NCBI RefSeq assembly: GCF_014049385.1
Contig: NZ_JACAOA010000020.1
Coordinates: 1-42,123 of the forward strand
Reading direction: 5' to 3'
DNA length: 42,123 bases
DNA from: Ruoffia halotolerans
GTDB lineage: Bacteria; Bacillota; Bacilli; Lactobacillales; Aerococcaceae
Shown here: positions 15,099-21,838 of the stretch, piece after piece
Layout of the letters: the number at the start of each line of letters is the position of its first letter
How positions within the stretch are numbered: the first letter of the stretch is position 1
Made by a program: the position numbers and the translations under genes
Notes under the pieces: generated by a model
What the model was told of the DNA's origin: nothing
Databases searched by the model: none
The model's input: the letters and a program-made list of their open reading frames with translations, nothing else

Positions 15099-15599
15099 TT
15101 ATTCAATTTCATTACTTTGCTCGATTAGCTTTTCCTGATATACAACTGTACTATCAGAATTTTGATCTATTTGTGTTATTGCTGATAGAATATTTCGATA
15201 ATCTCTTAAAAATATTTCCTCATTATTATAAGTAAACGAAACGATGATAACTTCTTGTTCAATTGTCTCGATTTGAGAGGAAAGCCATGAATATAAGTCT
15301 TGAGTTTCAGGTTTTTGAACTTCCGATCCATCTTCCAAAACTAAATACATGGGATCATTATCCAAGCTGGATGGAAAGACAATATTTACTTTCCCAATCG
15401 ATTGTTGATACGTTTGATACCAAGTTTGTTCTGAATGCGTTTGAGGCATTTGTGTTTGTTCTAATTGGGTAACCTCTTCTTCTAAGGCTGTAATCGTCTC
15501 CGCTGTTGATTGAGACTGTGTCGCTAATACCATAAATAATAATATTAATATCACATCAAGCAAAGGAGTTAAGTCAACAATCATTTCTTTAAATTTCAT
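15099..15599 (-). CDS. ExbD/TolR-like proton-channel stator subunit
   Basis: 166 residues from ATG 15599 (MKFKEMIVDLTPLLDV), which overlaps the end of the ExbB-like gene by 11 bases; longer in-frame starts lie deeper inside that gene. The single membrane helix VDLTPLLDVILILLFMVLA carries D15 at the place of the ExbD channel Asp (consensus NVTPLVDVMLVLL). A short coiled coil (ITALEEEVTQLEQ) follows. An external alpha/beta domain of about 95 residues comes next, with strands KVNIVFP, MYLVLEDG and VIIVSFTYN. In diderms ExbD works with ExbB to drive TonB or Tol work on the outer membrane. Here no outer membrane is expected, so the driven partner is unknown. The next gene starts 12 bases downstream. 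Confidence 0.83.
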   Translation of the reverse strand: MKFKEMIVDLTPLLDVILILLFMVLATQSQSTAETITALEEEVTQLEQTQMPQTHSEQTWYQTYQQSIGKVNIVFPSSLDNDPMYLVLEDGSEVQKPETQDLYSWLSSQIETIEQEVIIVSFTYNNEEIFLRDYRNILSAITQIDQNSDSTVVYQEKLIEQSNEIE

Positions 15600-16134
15600 C
15601 GTAAGGGGCCTCGTCATTTCGACGCGCATGTCGTTCGACAATCGCATCTTTTCTCAATAAATATGTTTGGACTAATTCATTATTCTCCTCCACCCTCGCT
15701 TGTAAATAACCGTTTAAAGCTTTGAAGATAATGGCGAATACAATCCCCCAAAATGTTGAAGTCAATGCCATAAAGAATAAACTTGTATCTAATTCACCAA
15801 CCATCGGTATTAATGAAATAACTGTTCCTAATAAACCCATCAAGGGGAATATCGCACACACGTTTGTAAATAATACATAGAGACTATTACTTTTCTGACG
15901 CTTTTGGAGAATTTCTTGCTCACCATCTGAATCAAAATATAACTTGTAATGTCTGTTCATACTATTTTGATTTTCTTTACCTAGAGCCACATTTCCCCGT
16001 GGGATTAAAATATTAAATAATTGCTTACAGCTTTCTAAGCATTTATAATAAAGAAACGCTGCACCAATCGCTATAATAACAATTAAAAAATCAAATTTGA
16101 AAAAATTATCTAATATTGGTTGAAAAAATTGCAA
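15589..16134 (-). CDS. MotA/TolQ/ExbB-family proton channel subunit
   Basis: 181 residues from TTG 16134, with GAGGTG eight bases upstream. Three membrane segments are visible: about 14-31, 88-110 and 121-142. The family signature spans the last two: FPLMGLLGTVISLIPMV (96-112, with GLLGT at 100-104) and MALTSTFWGIVFAIIFKAL (122-140). The conserved Thr in the third helix lines the ion path in ExbB/TolQ. The cytoplasmic loop (about 32-87) is shorter than in Zorya ZorA proteins. It starts a three-gene operon followed by two ExbD-like genes. It likely forms the pentameric channel around an ExbD dimer; the role in a Gram-positive cell is open. Confidence 0.86.
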   Translation of the reverse strand: MQFFQPILDNFFKFDFLIVIIAIGAAFLYYKCLESCKQLFNILIPRGNVALGKENQNSMNRHYKLYFDSDGEQEILQKRQKSNSLYVLFTNVCAIFPLMGLLGTVISLIPMVGELDTSLFFMALTSTFWGIVFAIIFKALNGYLQARVEENNELVQTYLLRKDAIVERHARRNDEAPYDEI

Positions 16135-16258
16135 TGACTATTCACCTCTAATTTTATGTGGTTTAATCATACCATTTTACAAGTAATTTGCGAAGAATAT
16201 AACTTTATAACAGTAAATTTATTTCATTTTTTTATTAGGTACTAAATAAATATTCAAA

Positions 16259-16996
16259 TTATGATCGTTTTAATTCTTGCATCATTTCTTTTAATTCTTG
16301 TAACTCTTCTTTATATAAATGTCGATATTGACCACTTTGCGTTGTCTTGTCCAAATGAATGGGACCAATCATGATGCGATGTAAGCCTATGACTTTAACC
16401 CCACATTGTAAAAACATACGTTTAATTTGATGTCTTTTCCCCTCAGTCAAAGTAACTAGCCCAGTACTTTCACTCATCGATTGATTTAAGATGCGTAATT
16501 CAGCTGGTTTGAGTTGAGTTCCGCCTTCTAATAGCAGGCCATTTTCAAATACCTCCACCATTTTCTGGTCCATCGGGCCATTCACTGTGACATGATATTG
16601 CTTTTCTTTAGCAAAACGCGCTTGTTCAAATAAATAATGGAGTTGACCATTGTTTGTGAGAAAGACTAAACCTGTTGAATCGCGGTCTAATCTACCTACA
16701 ATTGATAAACTCTCATCAAAATCTTGTTCTTTTAATAATTCTAAAACGGTAGTGAATTCCGAATCTTTTTTAGCACTCAAGACCCCCTTGGGTTTGTTCA
16801 AAGCGATATAAGTATGTCCTAGATTTTCACCTATACGCTTACCTTTTACTCTGATATCAAATAGGCCAGAATCAATCGTAAGCATTCTATCTGTAACGAT
16901 TTTTCCATCACACGTTACTTGTTTACTCTGTAGCAATCTTTTTCTTTTTTTAACCGGCAAATTGAGTGCTTTTTGTAATAACTCATCAAGCGTCAT
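16259..16996 (-). CDS. RsuA/RluB-family pseudouridine synthase
   Basis: rRNA modification enzyme of 245 residues converting uridine to pseudouridine. An S4 RNA-binding domain occupies residues 1-55 (DELLQKALNLPVKKRKRLLQ). The catalytic domain has the motif GRLDRDSTGL with catalytic D104, plus ALNKPKGVLSA and the RsuA-type EGKRHQIKRM. The target could be 16S or 23S rRNA; Firmicutes encode several paralogues, so the exact site is not assigned. The ATG overlaps the upstream hydrolase stop by one base (TAATG), indicating coupled translation. I see no convincing terminator in the 120 bases that follow. Confidence 0.92.
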   Translation of the reverse strand: MTLDELLQKALNLPVKKRKRLLQSKQVTCDGKIVTDRMLTIDSGLFDIRVKGKRIGENLGHTYIALNKPKGVLSAKKDSEFTTVLELLKEQDFDESLSIVGRLDRDSTGLVFLTNNGQLHYLFEQARFAKEKQYHVTVNGPMDQKMVEVFENGLLLEGGTQLKPAELRILNQSMSESTGLVTLTEGKRHQIKRMFLQCGVKVIGLHRIMIGPIHLDKTTQSGQYRHLYKEELQELKEMMQELKRS

Positions 16997-17784
16997 TAGT
17001 GTAACTCTTCTAAATATTCATTATGGCTACGTTCAAAAAAGTCAGCAATTCGATCCATCGTCAGTGTTTGTACAAGGTGACCAGCATGTTCGAAGATAAC
17101 TTCCATATTCAGCTCTGGATTCTCTTCTACAAAGGCTTTTGTTTGGCTAAAAGGAACTTTTTCATCTTCATCCCCATGCCAGATAAAGAATGGTCTATCG
17201 CCTAATAATTCGGGTTGACAGGATAGATCATACTTAGGAATCCACGATGTTAGATCAAAATAGTCCTGAGGCAAATAAATATTTCGACTGGTCGCATTAC
17301 GATAAATCATGTTTCTATAATCAGTTAATGCGGGCGTTCCCATGATACATGCTGCAGCATTAATTTCTGGATTATGTGTCATTAAGGCGCAGGTTGTCAT
17401 TCCACCCATCGACAAACCACCTACACCGATGAAATTAGTGGTTAAATGTCGTTTTTTGAAATAATCAATGATATAGCCAAATTCAAATAAATTTGTATGA
17501 ATACTATTAAAAAAGGTCAATGAAGGTATCGATGAAACCGTTTGGATGCGTTCACCGTGGTTCTCCGCATCTGGTAACACAACGCGAAAGCCTTTAGCCG
17601 CTAACTTGCGCCCTTGGGTAATTACTAATGTCTTATTAATTTGCCAACCATGATAATATACGATGATGGGTAATGGTTTATTTTGGTTAGTATCTTCAAC
17701 AACTTCAAATACGGGAATGGTTCCAATCATTCTTTTTCTTACAATAATTTTCAATTTTTTCCAACTTTCTATAAAGTATATCAT
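16996..17784 (-). CDS. Alpha/beta hydrolase (YitV-like)
   Basis: Cytoplasmic serine hydrolase or esterase of up to 262 residues. The nucleophile is S125 in GVGGLSMGGM, the acid is D205 or D207 in WHGDEDEKVP, and the base is H236 in EHAGHLV. The oxyanion strand is IIVYYHGW, and DAENHGER is typical of YitV-type prolyl-oligopeptidase-like hydrolases. The start is uncertain: ATG 17784 has no clear ribosome site, and family length favours initiation near TTG 17754 or ATG 17730. It is the first gene of a two-gene operon with the pseudouridine synthase and is divergent from the GlcD-like gene. Substrate unknown. Confidence 0.85.
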   Translation of the reverse strand: MIYFIESWKKLKIIVRKRMIGTIPVFEVVEDTNQNKPLPIIVYYHGWQINKTLVITQGRKLAAKGFRVVLPDAENHGERIQTVSSIPSLTFFNSIHTNLFEFGYIIDYFKKRHLTTNFIGVGGLSMGGMTTCALMTHNPEINAAACIMGTPALTDYRNMIYRNATSRNIYLPQDYFDLTSWIPKYDLSCQPELLGDRPFFIWHGDEDEKVPFSQTKAFVEENPELNMEVIFEHAGHLVQTLTMDRIADFFERSHNEYLEELH

Positions 17785-17791
17785 TGTACTT

Positions 17792-17846
17792 TTGATGACA
17801 ATATTTAACTAATTTGTTATTCTTATTATATTGAAAAGCTTTTCAA
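17792..17846 (+). promoter_or_regulatory. Promoter and 16-bp palindromic operator of the GlcD-like gene
   Basis: TTGATG (17792-17797) and TGTTAT (17815-17820) are spaced by 17 bp. The perfect palindrome TTGAAAAGCTTTTCAA (17831-17846) sits at about +5 to +20, a usual repressor position, directly before the ribosome site AAAGGAGG. Its outer bases resemble a CcpA cre site (TGAAA...TTTCA), but the central CG is GC. Confidence 0.55.
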
Positions 17847-17857
17847 AGGAGGCAATT

Positions 17858-19216
17858 ATGAAATTAGATAATATTATATCAGAGCCATCACGCATTCTAC
17901 AAGGAAGTCGCATTCCTGAAGCCTATTCGGTGAATGAGCACAGTGAAAAAGTTAATCTCCATGCGGTGGCATATCCATTAAATACTCAAGAAGTCGTCGA
18001 CTTAGTTAAATATGCCAACCAAAATGACTTAGTCATTATTACTTATGGCGCTAATACTGGTTTAGCTGAAGCAACTTCAGCGTTCGGCGGTGAGTTAATC
18101 ATCGATCTCAGCAAGATGAATCAGATTATTGACTTCGATTTAGATACATTAACTTTAGTGGTAGAACCTGGTGTCACAAACGGTGAAGTTCAACAATATG
18201 TAGAGTCAAAAGGTTATTTCTACCCACCTGATCCTGGAGCAAAACATGGTTCAATTGGTGGTAATGTAGCCACAAATGCCGGCGGTATGCGTGCGGTTAA
18301 ATACGGTACAACGCGTGATTACGTACGTAAGATGGAAATCGTCTTGGCTAATGGTGACGTGATTGAAACAGGTAGCGTAGCGATTAAGAACAGTTCAGGT
18401 TATAACTTAAATCATCTATTTATTGGTTCGGAAGGAACTTTAGGAATCATTACTAAAGTCTACTTAAAAGTGATTCCCTTACCTAAGTTTAAACAATCCT
18501 ATATCGCCGCCTTCCCTTCGTTAGACGATGCGGCGGAAGCAGTACTTTCTATCTTACGGAATGGTTTAGATATCACAGCTGTTGAGTTTTTCGAACGACG
18601 TGCCATCGCATATAGTGAACAACTCTTGAATAAGACATTTCCTAGTGAAAATGGTGTTGCCTACTTATTAATGACCTTTGATGGGATGCATGAAGCGGTC
18701 ATTCAAGAAGAAGCTCAGCGATTAGAAAAAATTACTCATGATCATTATGCTGTTGAGTTTTTAGTACTTTCTGAAGAAGATAGTTTAACTGCATGGGATT
18801 TACGCGATAATATATTAGCTGGAATACTAACAATTTCTGAACAAGAGCCTCTAGATTATTCCGTGCCCGTGAATGAATTTGTGAATTTTTTCAAATATAC
18901 GCATGAAGTTGAAGCGAATAGTGGTTTAAATTTCATTAGTTTTGGCCATGCAGGAGATGGTAATATTCACTCTTCTATCTTACGAGCCGACTTAACTCAA
19001 GATGAATGGCAAAAGAAAAAACATGAAATACTGACGAATTTATATGCTTATGTCTCTGAAGTCGGTGGTTTACCTTCTGCAGAACATGGTATAGGTTTAG
19101 TTAAAAAGCCATACTTTAAACAAGTGATGAGTAGCGAATATTTGCATTACTTAAAACAAATTAAAATGGCATTTGATCCTGACAATCGCTTAAACCCAGG
19201 TAAAATTTTTGATTAA
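17858..19216 (+). CDS. GlcD-like FAD-dependent 2-hydroxyacid oxidase/dehydrogenase
   Basis: Flavoprotein of 452 residues oxidising a 2-hydroxy acid such as glycolate or D-lactate. ATG 17858 is set by AAAGGAGG at 17845-17852. The FAD_binding_4 domain (about 35-210) includes TYGANTGL, VVEPGVTNGEVQQYV, the PDPGAKHGSIGGNVATNAGG segment, IKNSSGYNL and GSEGTLGIIT. The FAD-oxidase C domain (about 215-450) includes FGHAGDGNIHSS with two His, SAEHGIGLVKK and the terminal DPDNRLNPGKIF. No GlcE or GlcF iron-sulfur partner is encoded nearby, so it is of the stand-alone type. Monocistronic, probably controlled through the palindrome upstream, and ended by the terminator at 19237-19271. Confidence 0.9.
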   Translation: MKLDNIISEPSRILQGSRIPEAYSVNEHSEKVNLHAVAYPLNTQEVVDLVKYANQNDLVIITYGANTGLAEATSAFGGELIIDLSKMNQIIDFDLDTLTLVVEPGVTNGEVQQYVESKGYFYPPDPGAKHGSIGGNVATNAGGMRAVKYGTTRDYVRKMEIVLANGDVIETGSVAIKNSSGYNLNHLFIGSEGTLGIITKVYLKVIPLPKFKQSYIAAFPSLDDAAEAVLSILRNGLDITAVEFFERRAIAYSEQLLNKTFPSENGVAYLLMTFDGMHEAVIQEEAQRLEKITHDHYAVEFLVLSEEDSLTAWDLRDNILAGILTISEQEPLDYSVPVNEFVNFFKYTHEVEANSGLNFISFGHAGDGNIHSSILRADLTQDEWQKKKHEILTNLYAYVSEVGGLPSAEHGIGLVKKPYFKQVMSSEYLHYLKQIKMAFDPDNRLNPGKIFD

Positions 19217-19236
19217 TACTTCATCCTTAAACAAAG

Positions 19237-19271
19237 AAATCACCTCAAAGATTAACACTTTAAGGTGATTT
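19237..19271. terminator. Bidirectional intrinsic terminator
   Basis: AAATCACCTCAAAG (19237-19250) pairs with CTTTAAGGTGATTT (19258-19271) with one mismatch. A TTTTTT run follows. It lies between the convergent GlcD-like and deoxynucleoside kinase genes. Confidence 0.85.
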
Positions 19272-19280
19272 TTTATGTAT

Positions 19281-19952
19281 TTATTTTGTCGCAGGTTCTA
19301 ATTGACCCATCTCAACAAGTTTATTTTTTACTAGTTCAATAACTACTTCTGCATCAGCAGGGTTATTAACGACATCGTATTTATCAATATCAATTTTGAT
19401 TACTTGTGATGCGTGGTAGTGATTATCTACCCAATCATCGTAGCCACTCCAAAGTGTTTTATAATAATTCACTAAGTTGATATCTTGTTCAAACTCACGA
19501 CCACGAATGCCGATTCTCTTTAAGATTGTCTCGAATGAGCCTGTTAGATAAATCATTAAATCGGGAGATTTTTTAGGTAGTTCATCCAATTCTTGAAGCA
19601 TATTTGTCAATAGCTTTTCGTAAATATTAAACTCAAGATTTGAAATACGACCTAAGTCGTTGTTTACTTTCGCGAAGTACCAATCTTCATAGATTGAACG
19701 ATCTAATACGTTATTACGGTGAACAAGTGCCTCCTTAATACTATAAAAACGGCTACTTAAAAATTCTAACTGTAATAAAAATGAATATCGTTTTAATTTT
19801 TGTTCTTCCTCTGATGCGGTATAAAATAATGGAAGTATTTCATTGTCATCCACATTTTCATAAAAAATATCCGAACCAAGTGCATTACCAATTAATTTTG
19901 CTACACTTGTCTTTCCAGCACCAATCATTCCACCAACAACTATAATCGCCAT
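19281..19952 (-). CDS. Deoxynucleoside kinase (dAK/dGK family)
   Basis: Salvage enzyme of 223 residues that phosphorylates a deoxynucleoside using ATP. P-loop GGMIGAGKTS at 7-16. The family motif DRSIYED (84-90) supplies the Asp-Arg-Ser that positions substrate, and the lid region is RIGIRGREFE (146-155). The N-terminal FYENVDDNEIL segment supplies the catalytic Glu. Lactobacilli usually carry two tandem kinases (dAK and dGK); only one is here, and specificity cannot be called. The start follows a double ribosome site, AAAGGAGAGGAG. The promoter and a possible operator lie just upstream. Confidence 0.9.
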   Translation of the reverse strand: MAIIVVGGMIGAGKTSVAKLIGNALGSDIFYENVDDNEILPLFYTASEEEQKLKRYSFLLQLEFLSSRFYSIKEALVHRNNVLDRSIYEDWYFAKVNNDLGRISNLEFNIYEKLLTNMLQELDELPKKSPDLMIYLTGSFETILKRIGIRGREFEQDINLVNYYKTLWSGYDDWVDNHYHASQVIKIDIDKYDVVNNPADAEVVIELVKNKLVEMGQLEPATK

Positions 19953-19974
19953 CGACTCCTCTCCTTTATTTCAT

Positions 19975-20029
19975 ACAACAAGATGTTGTGTCTATTAATA
20001 GATTATACCACTATATATTGTGTTTTCAA
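19975..20029 (-). promoter_or_regulatory. Promoter and dyad of the deoxynucleoside kinase gene
   Basis: On the minus strand TTGAAA (20024-20029) and TATAAT (20002-20007) are spaced by 16 bp, a strong sigma-A promoter. The dyad ACAACA-AGA-TGTTGT (19975-19989) lies just downstream of the expected start site, where a repressor could bind. Confidence 0.62.
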
Positions 20030-20128
20030 ATTAAGTTTCAATCTTGTCATAGACGCACCTATGAAACTATACAGAATTTTATTGATGGATTCAAGTTAAT
20101 TATGCCACATAATTTTAAAATAATAAAT

Positions 20129-20154
20129 GCGTCACTCTTGTTAGTAAGTGACGC
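20129..20154 (-). terminator. Terminator after the PNPOx-like gene
   Basis: GCGTCACT (20129-20136) pairs with AGTGACGC (20147-20154). On the minus strand T-rich ATTTATTATTTT follows. Confidence 0.8.
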
Positions 20155-20162
20155 CTTTAATG

Positions 20163-20597
20163 TTAGTCTTTTACATGAAATTCAAAATGTTCAACACTTT
20201 TATTTTGTAAATGTTGATATTTACCTCGTCCTTTAAATAATTGGAATGCTTGAACAGATTGTTGGTCTGCTTCATCTGGATACACATCATTAACATATGG
20301 ATTATCTTTTAGAATTTCTTTTAAATGCTCTTTTCCAACTTTTCGGATAGAGCCACTCACACGAATGACTTCTATTCCCTTCTCAGATTTAGCCATTCCC
20401 GTAATTGATACTTCAGGTTTCGCTTCTAATTGCTGGTAAAAGTCAGTTTTAGGTGATGTCATGAAGAAGATTCCTTTTTCATTCCCTACGCCTACATTAA
20501 TATAACGTGCTTGCGGCAATCCTTCATTGTCCACTGTTGAAAAAACAGCTGCACCAATCTCATCTTGTAATAAAGTTAAATATTTTTTGTATTCCAT
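20163..20597 (-). CDS. Pyridoxamine 5'-phosphate oxidase-fold (split-barrel) protein
   Basis: Flavin-binding split-barrel protein of 144 residues. Landmarks are AAVFSTVDNEGLPQARYINV near the N terminus, IFFMTSPKTDFYQQLEAKPE, and VIRVSGSIRKV. This is the general PNPOx-like pattern for FMN-binding proteins. It is too small, and lacks the C-terminal dimer region, for a true PdxH, so the substrate is unknown. The ribosome site AGGAGGAAG precedes ATG 20597. The DUF503 gene ends 18 bases upstream on the same strand, so the two form an operon that ends at 20129-20154. Confidence 0.85.
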   Translation of the reverse strand: MEYKKYLTLLQDEIGAAVFSTVDNEGLPQARYINVGVGNEKGIFFMTSPKTDFYQQLEAKPEVSITGMAKSEKGIEVIRVSGSIRKVGKEHLKEILKDNPYVNDVYPDEADQQSVQAFQLFKGRGKYQHLQNKSVEHFEFHVKD

Positions 20598-20615
20598 ATT
20601 CTTCCTCCTAAAAAA

Positions 20616-20897
20616 TTACATTTCTGTAATATTATATTCTGTAACCATAATTGGATAAGTACTCTCTATAAAAGCGAATATATCTTCTAAACGCTTCTTG
20701 CCTAACTTTGCATCGCTTGTAACAATTGCGAGAGCAAGTTCACTTTGATTTAATATATCATGAAAAGCAACTTCTGCTGCTGAAACTTTAAATCGAACTT
20801 GACTCTTTTGAATGATACTTTTGACGATGCGGCGTTTATCTTTTAAAGAATAAGCATCATTAATGATAAAAGTGATTGTCAAGACATGTACATGCAT
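20616..20897 (-). CDS. ylxP: DUF503 (YlxP-like) protein
   Basis: Small cytoplasmic protein of 93 residues with the DUF503 layout. Landmarks are the first strand VLTITFIINDAYSLKDKRRI, the helix VKSIIQKSQVRF, SAAEVAFHDILNQSELALAI, and a closing helix-strand. In other Firmicutes ylxP sits between infB and rbfA and is thought to be ribosome-associated; here it is unlinked from those genes. AGGG lies a few bases before the ATG. It forms an operon with the PNPOx-like gene. Function remains unassigned. Confidence 0.85.
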   Translation of the reverse strand: MHVHVLTITFIINDAYSLKDKRRIVKSIIQKSQVRFKVSAAEVAFHDILNQSELALAIVTSDAKLGKKRLEDIFAFIESTYPIMVTEYNITEM

Positions 20898-20963
20898 CTA
20901 TATCCCTACTTTAAATTAAATATTTCAATGTCTCACATTAATAATGAATGAGAAAAAGAAATC

Positions 20964-20986
20964 AATCACGTTATAAAAACATGATT
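20964..20986 (-). terminator. Probable terminator of the sortase-fold gene
   Basis: AATCACG (20964-20970) pairs with CATGATT (20980-20986) with one wobble. The minus strand then reads GATTTCTTTTTCTC. Confidence 0.5.
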
Positions 20987-21014
20987 CATTCCTCTGATAT
21001 TGGTTATGACGATA

Positions 21015-21746
21015 TTACCAAATGCGGTAGCCGATATTTGTGATTAATAGGCCAGTCTGAATATCCCAACGACAATATTGAATATATACCATATCATGAC
21101 CATTACCGTAGTAGGCTAAATCAGGCATATAATCATCACCGTAAAATTGCTTTTGTTGATTTTCATGTAGAAATTCAATCGTTTGAGTAATTTCATAACC
21201 TTTACTTAAACCCTCTTCGTCTGTAATGACCACTTCTGTTCCAACCTCGAGCAGGTCTTGATCCGCTAATGGATTAAAAACGCCTCTACCCGATAAATCA
21301 TAGTAATGACCAAAAAATGTATTGATATTATTTTGACCTACATAAGCCACTCGGTTTTCATTCAAGACTTCATTTAATTCATCAAAATCATCACCGAAGC
21401 CTACGTTTCCTCGCATGTCTTTAAAAGAAAAATCATAACCATTCACGTTTAGGCTTTCTTCAGTATAACCTGCTTCAGTCCCATCTTCTGGCAGGGATTC
21501 GTTTTCTTCTTCATCGTAGTCAGTCGGTAAAACTGGTTCATGAATGACCGCACCTTCGACATCCTCAGGTTTCAGGCTGTCATCTTCGTCATCTTTTTCT
21601 CTTTCGTACTCGTCTACTCTGTTTCCTTGCTGAACTGACGAAGTATCTTGAGCAAGGACCGTCGTATTTGGTACAAATGCATTCGTATAAGGCATGAGAG
21701 TCGCAAGTAGGGATGTTAATAGTAGAAAGCGTTTAATAAAAATCAC
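21015..21746 (-). CDS. Secreted sortase-fold protein with acidic linker
   Basis: 243 residues. An N-terminal signal peptide (hydrophobic 7-18, then AFVPNTTVLAQD) is followed by an acidic, low-complexity linker (about 45-95, YEREKDDEDDSLKPEDVEG). The C-terminal 140 residues resemble a class D/E-type sortase beta-barrel: FFGHYYDLSGRGVFNPLADQ with His H147, LLEVGTEVVITDEEG, and MVYIQYCRWD with Cys C225 followed by GLLITNIGYR with R242. H147, C225 and R242 would be the catalytic triad, but the usual TLxTC context is IQYC. No C-terminal membrane anchor and no LPxTG substrate gene is nearby. It may be an exported sortase-like enzyme or an inactive derivative. Assigned from motif spacing only. Confidence 0.55.
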   Translation of the reverse strand: MIFIKRFLLLTSLLATLMPYTNAFVPNTTVLAQDTSSVQQGNRVDEYEREKDDEDDSLKPEDVEGAVIHEPVLPTDYDEEENESLPEDGTEAGYTEESLNVNGYDFSFKDMRGNVGFGDDFDELNEVLNENRVAYVGQNNINTFFGHYYDLSGRGVFNPLADQDLLEVGTEVVITDEEGLSKGYEITQTIEFLHENQQKQFYGDDYMPDLAYYGNGHDMVYIQYCRWDIQTGLLITNIGYRIW

Positions 21747-21838
21747 CTCAAAATTAGACTAGTAAACATATTATAACGAAAAGTATCTAATATAATACTA
21801 AATGAATTATAAATTTACGTAAATATTTAGTATATATA

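Noticed and set aside
14679-16134. Zorya-type defence (ZorAB) reading of the ExbB/ExbD-like genes
   Set aside because: The channel protein lacks the long cytoplasmic tail of ZorA, the ExbD-like protein has no peptidoglycan-binding OmpA-like domain, and the flanks encode housekeeping genes rather than a helicase or nuclease (ZorC/D/E).
19990-20128. Possible small gene in the spacer between the kinase and PNPOx-like genes
   Set aside because: The plus-strand frame that crosses here runs antisense into the PNPOx-like gene and has no ribosome site; the spacer is explained by a promoter, a dyad and a terminator.
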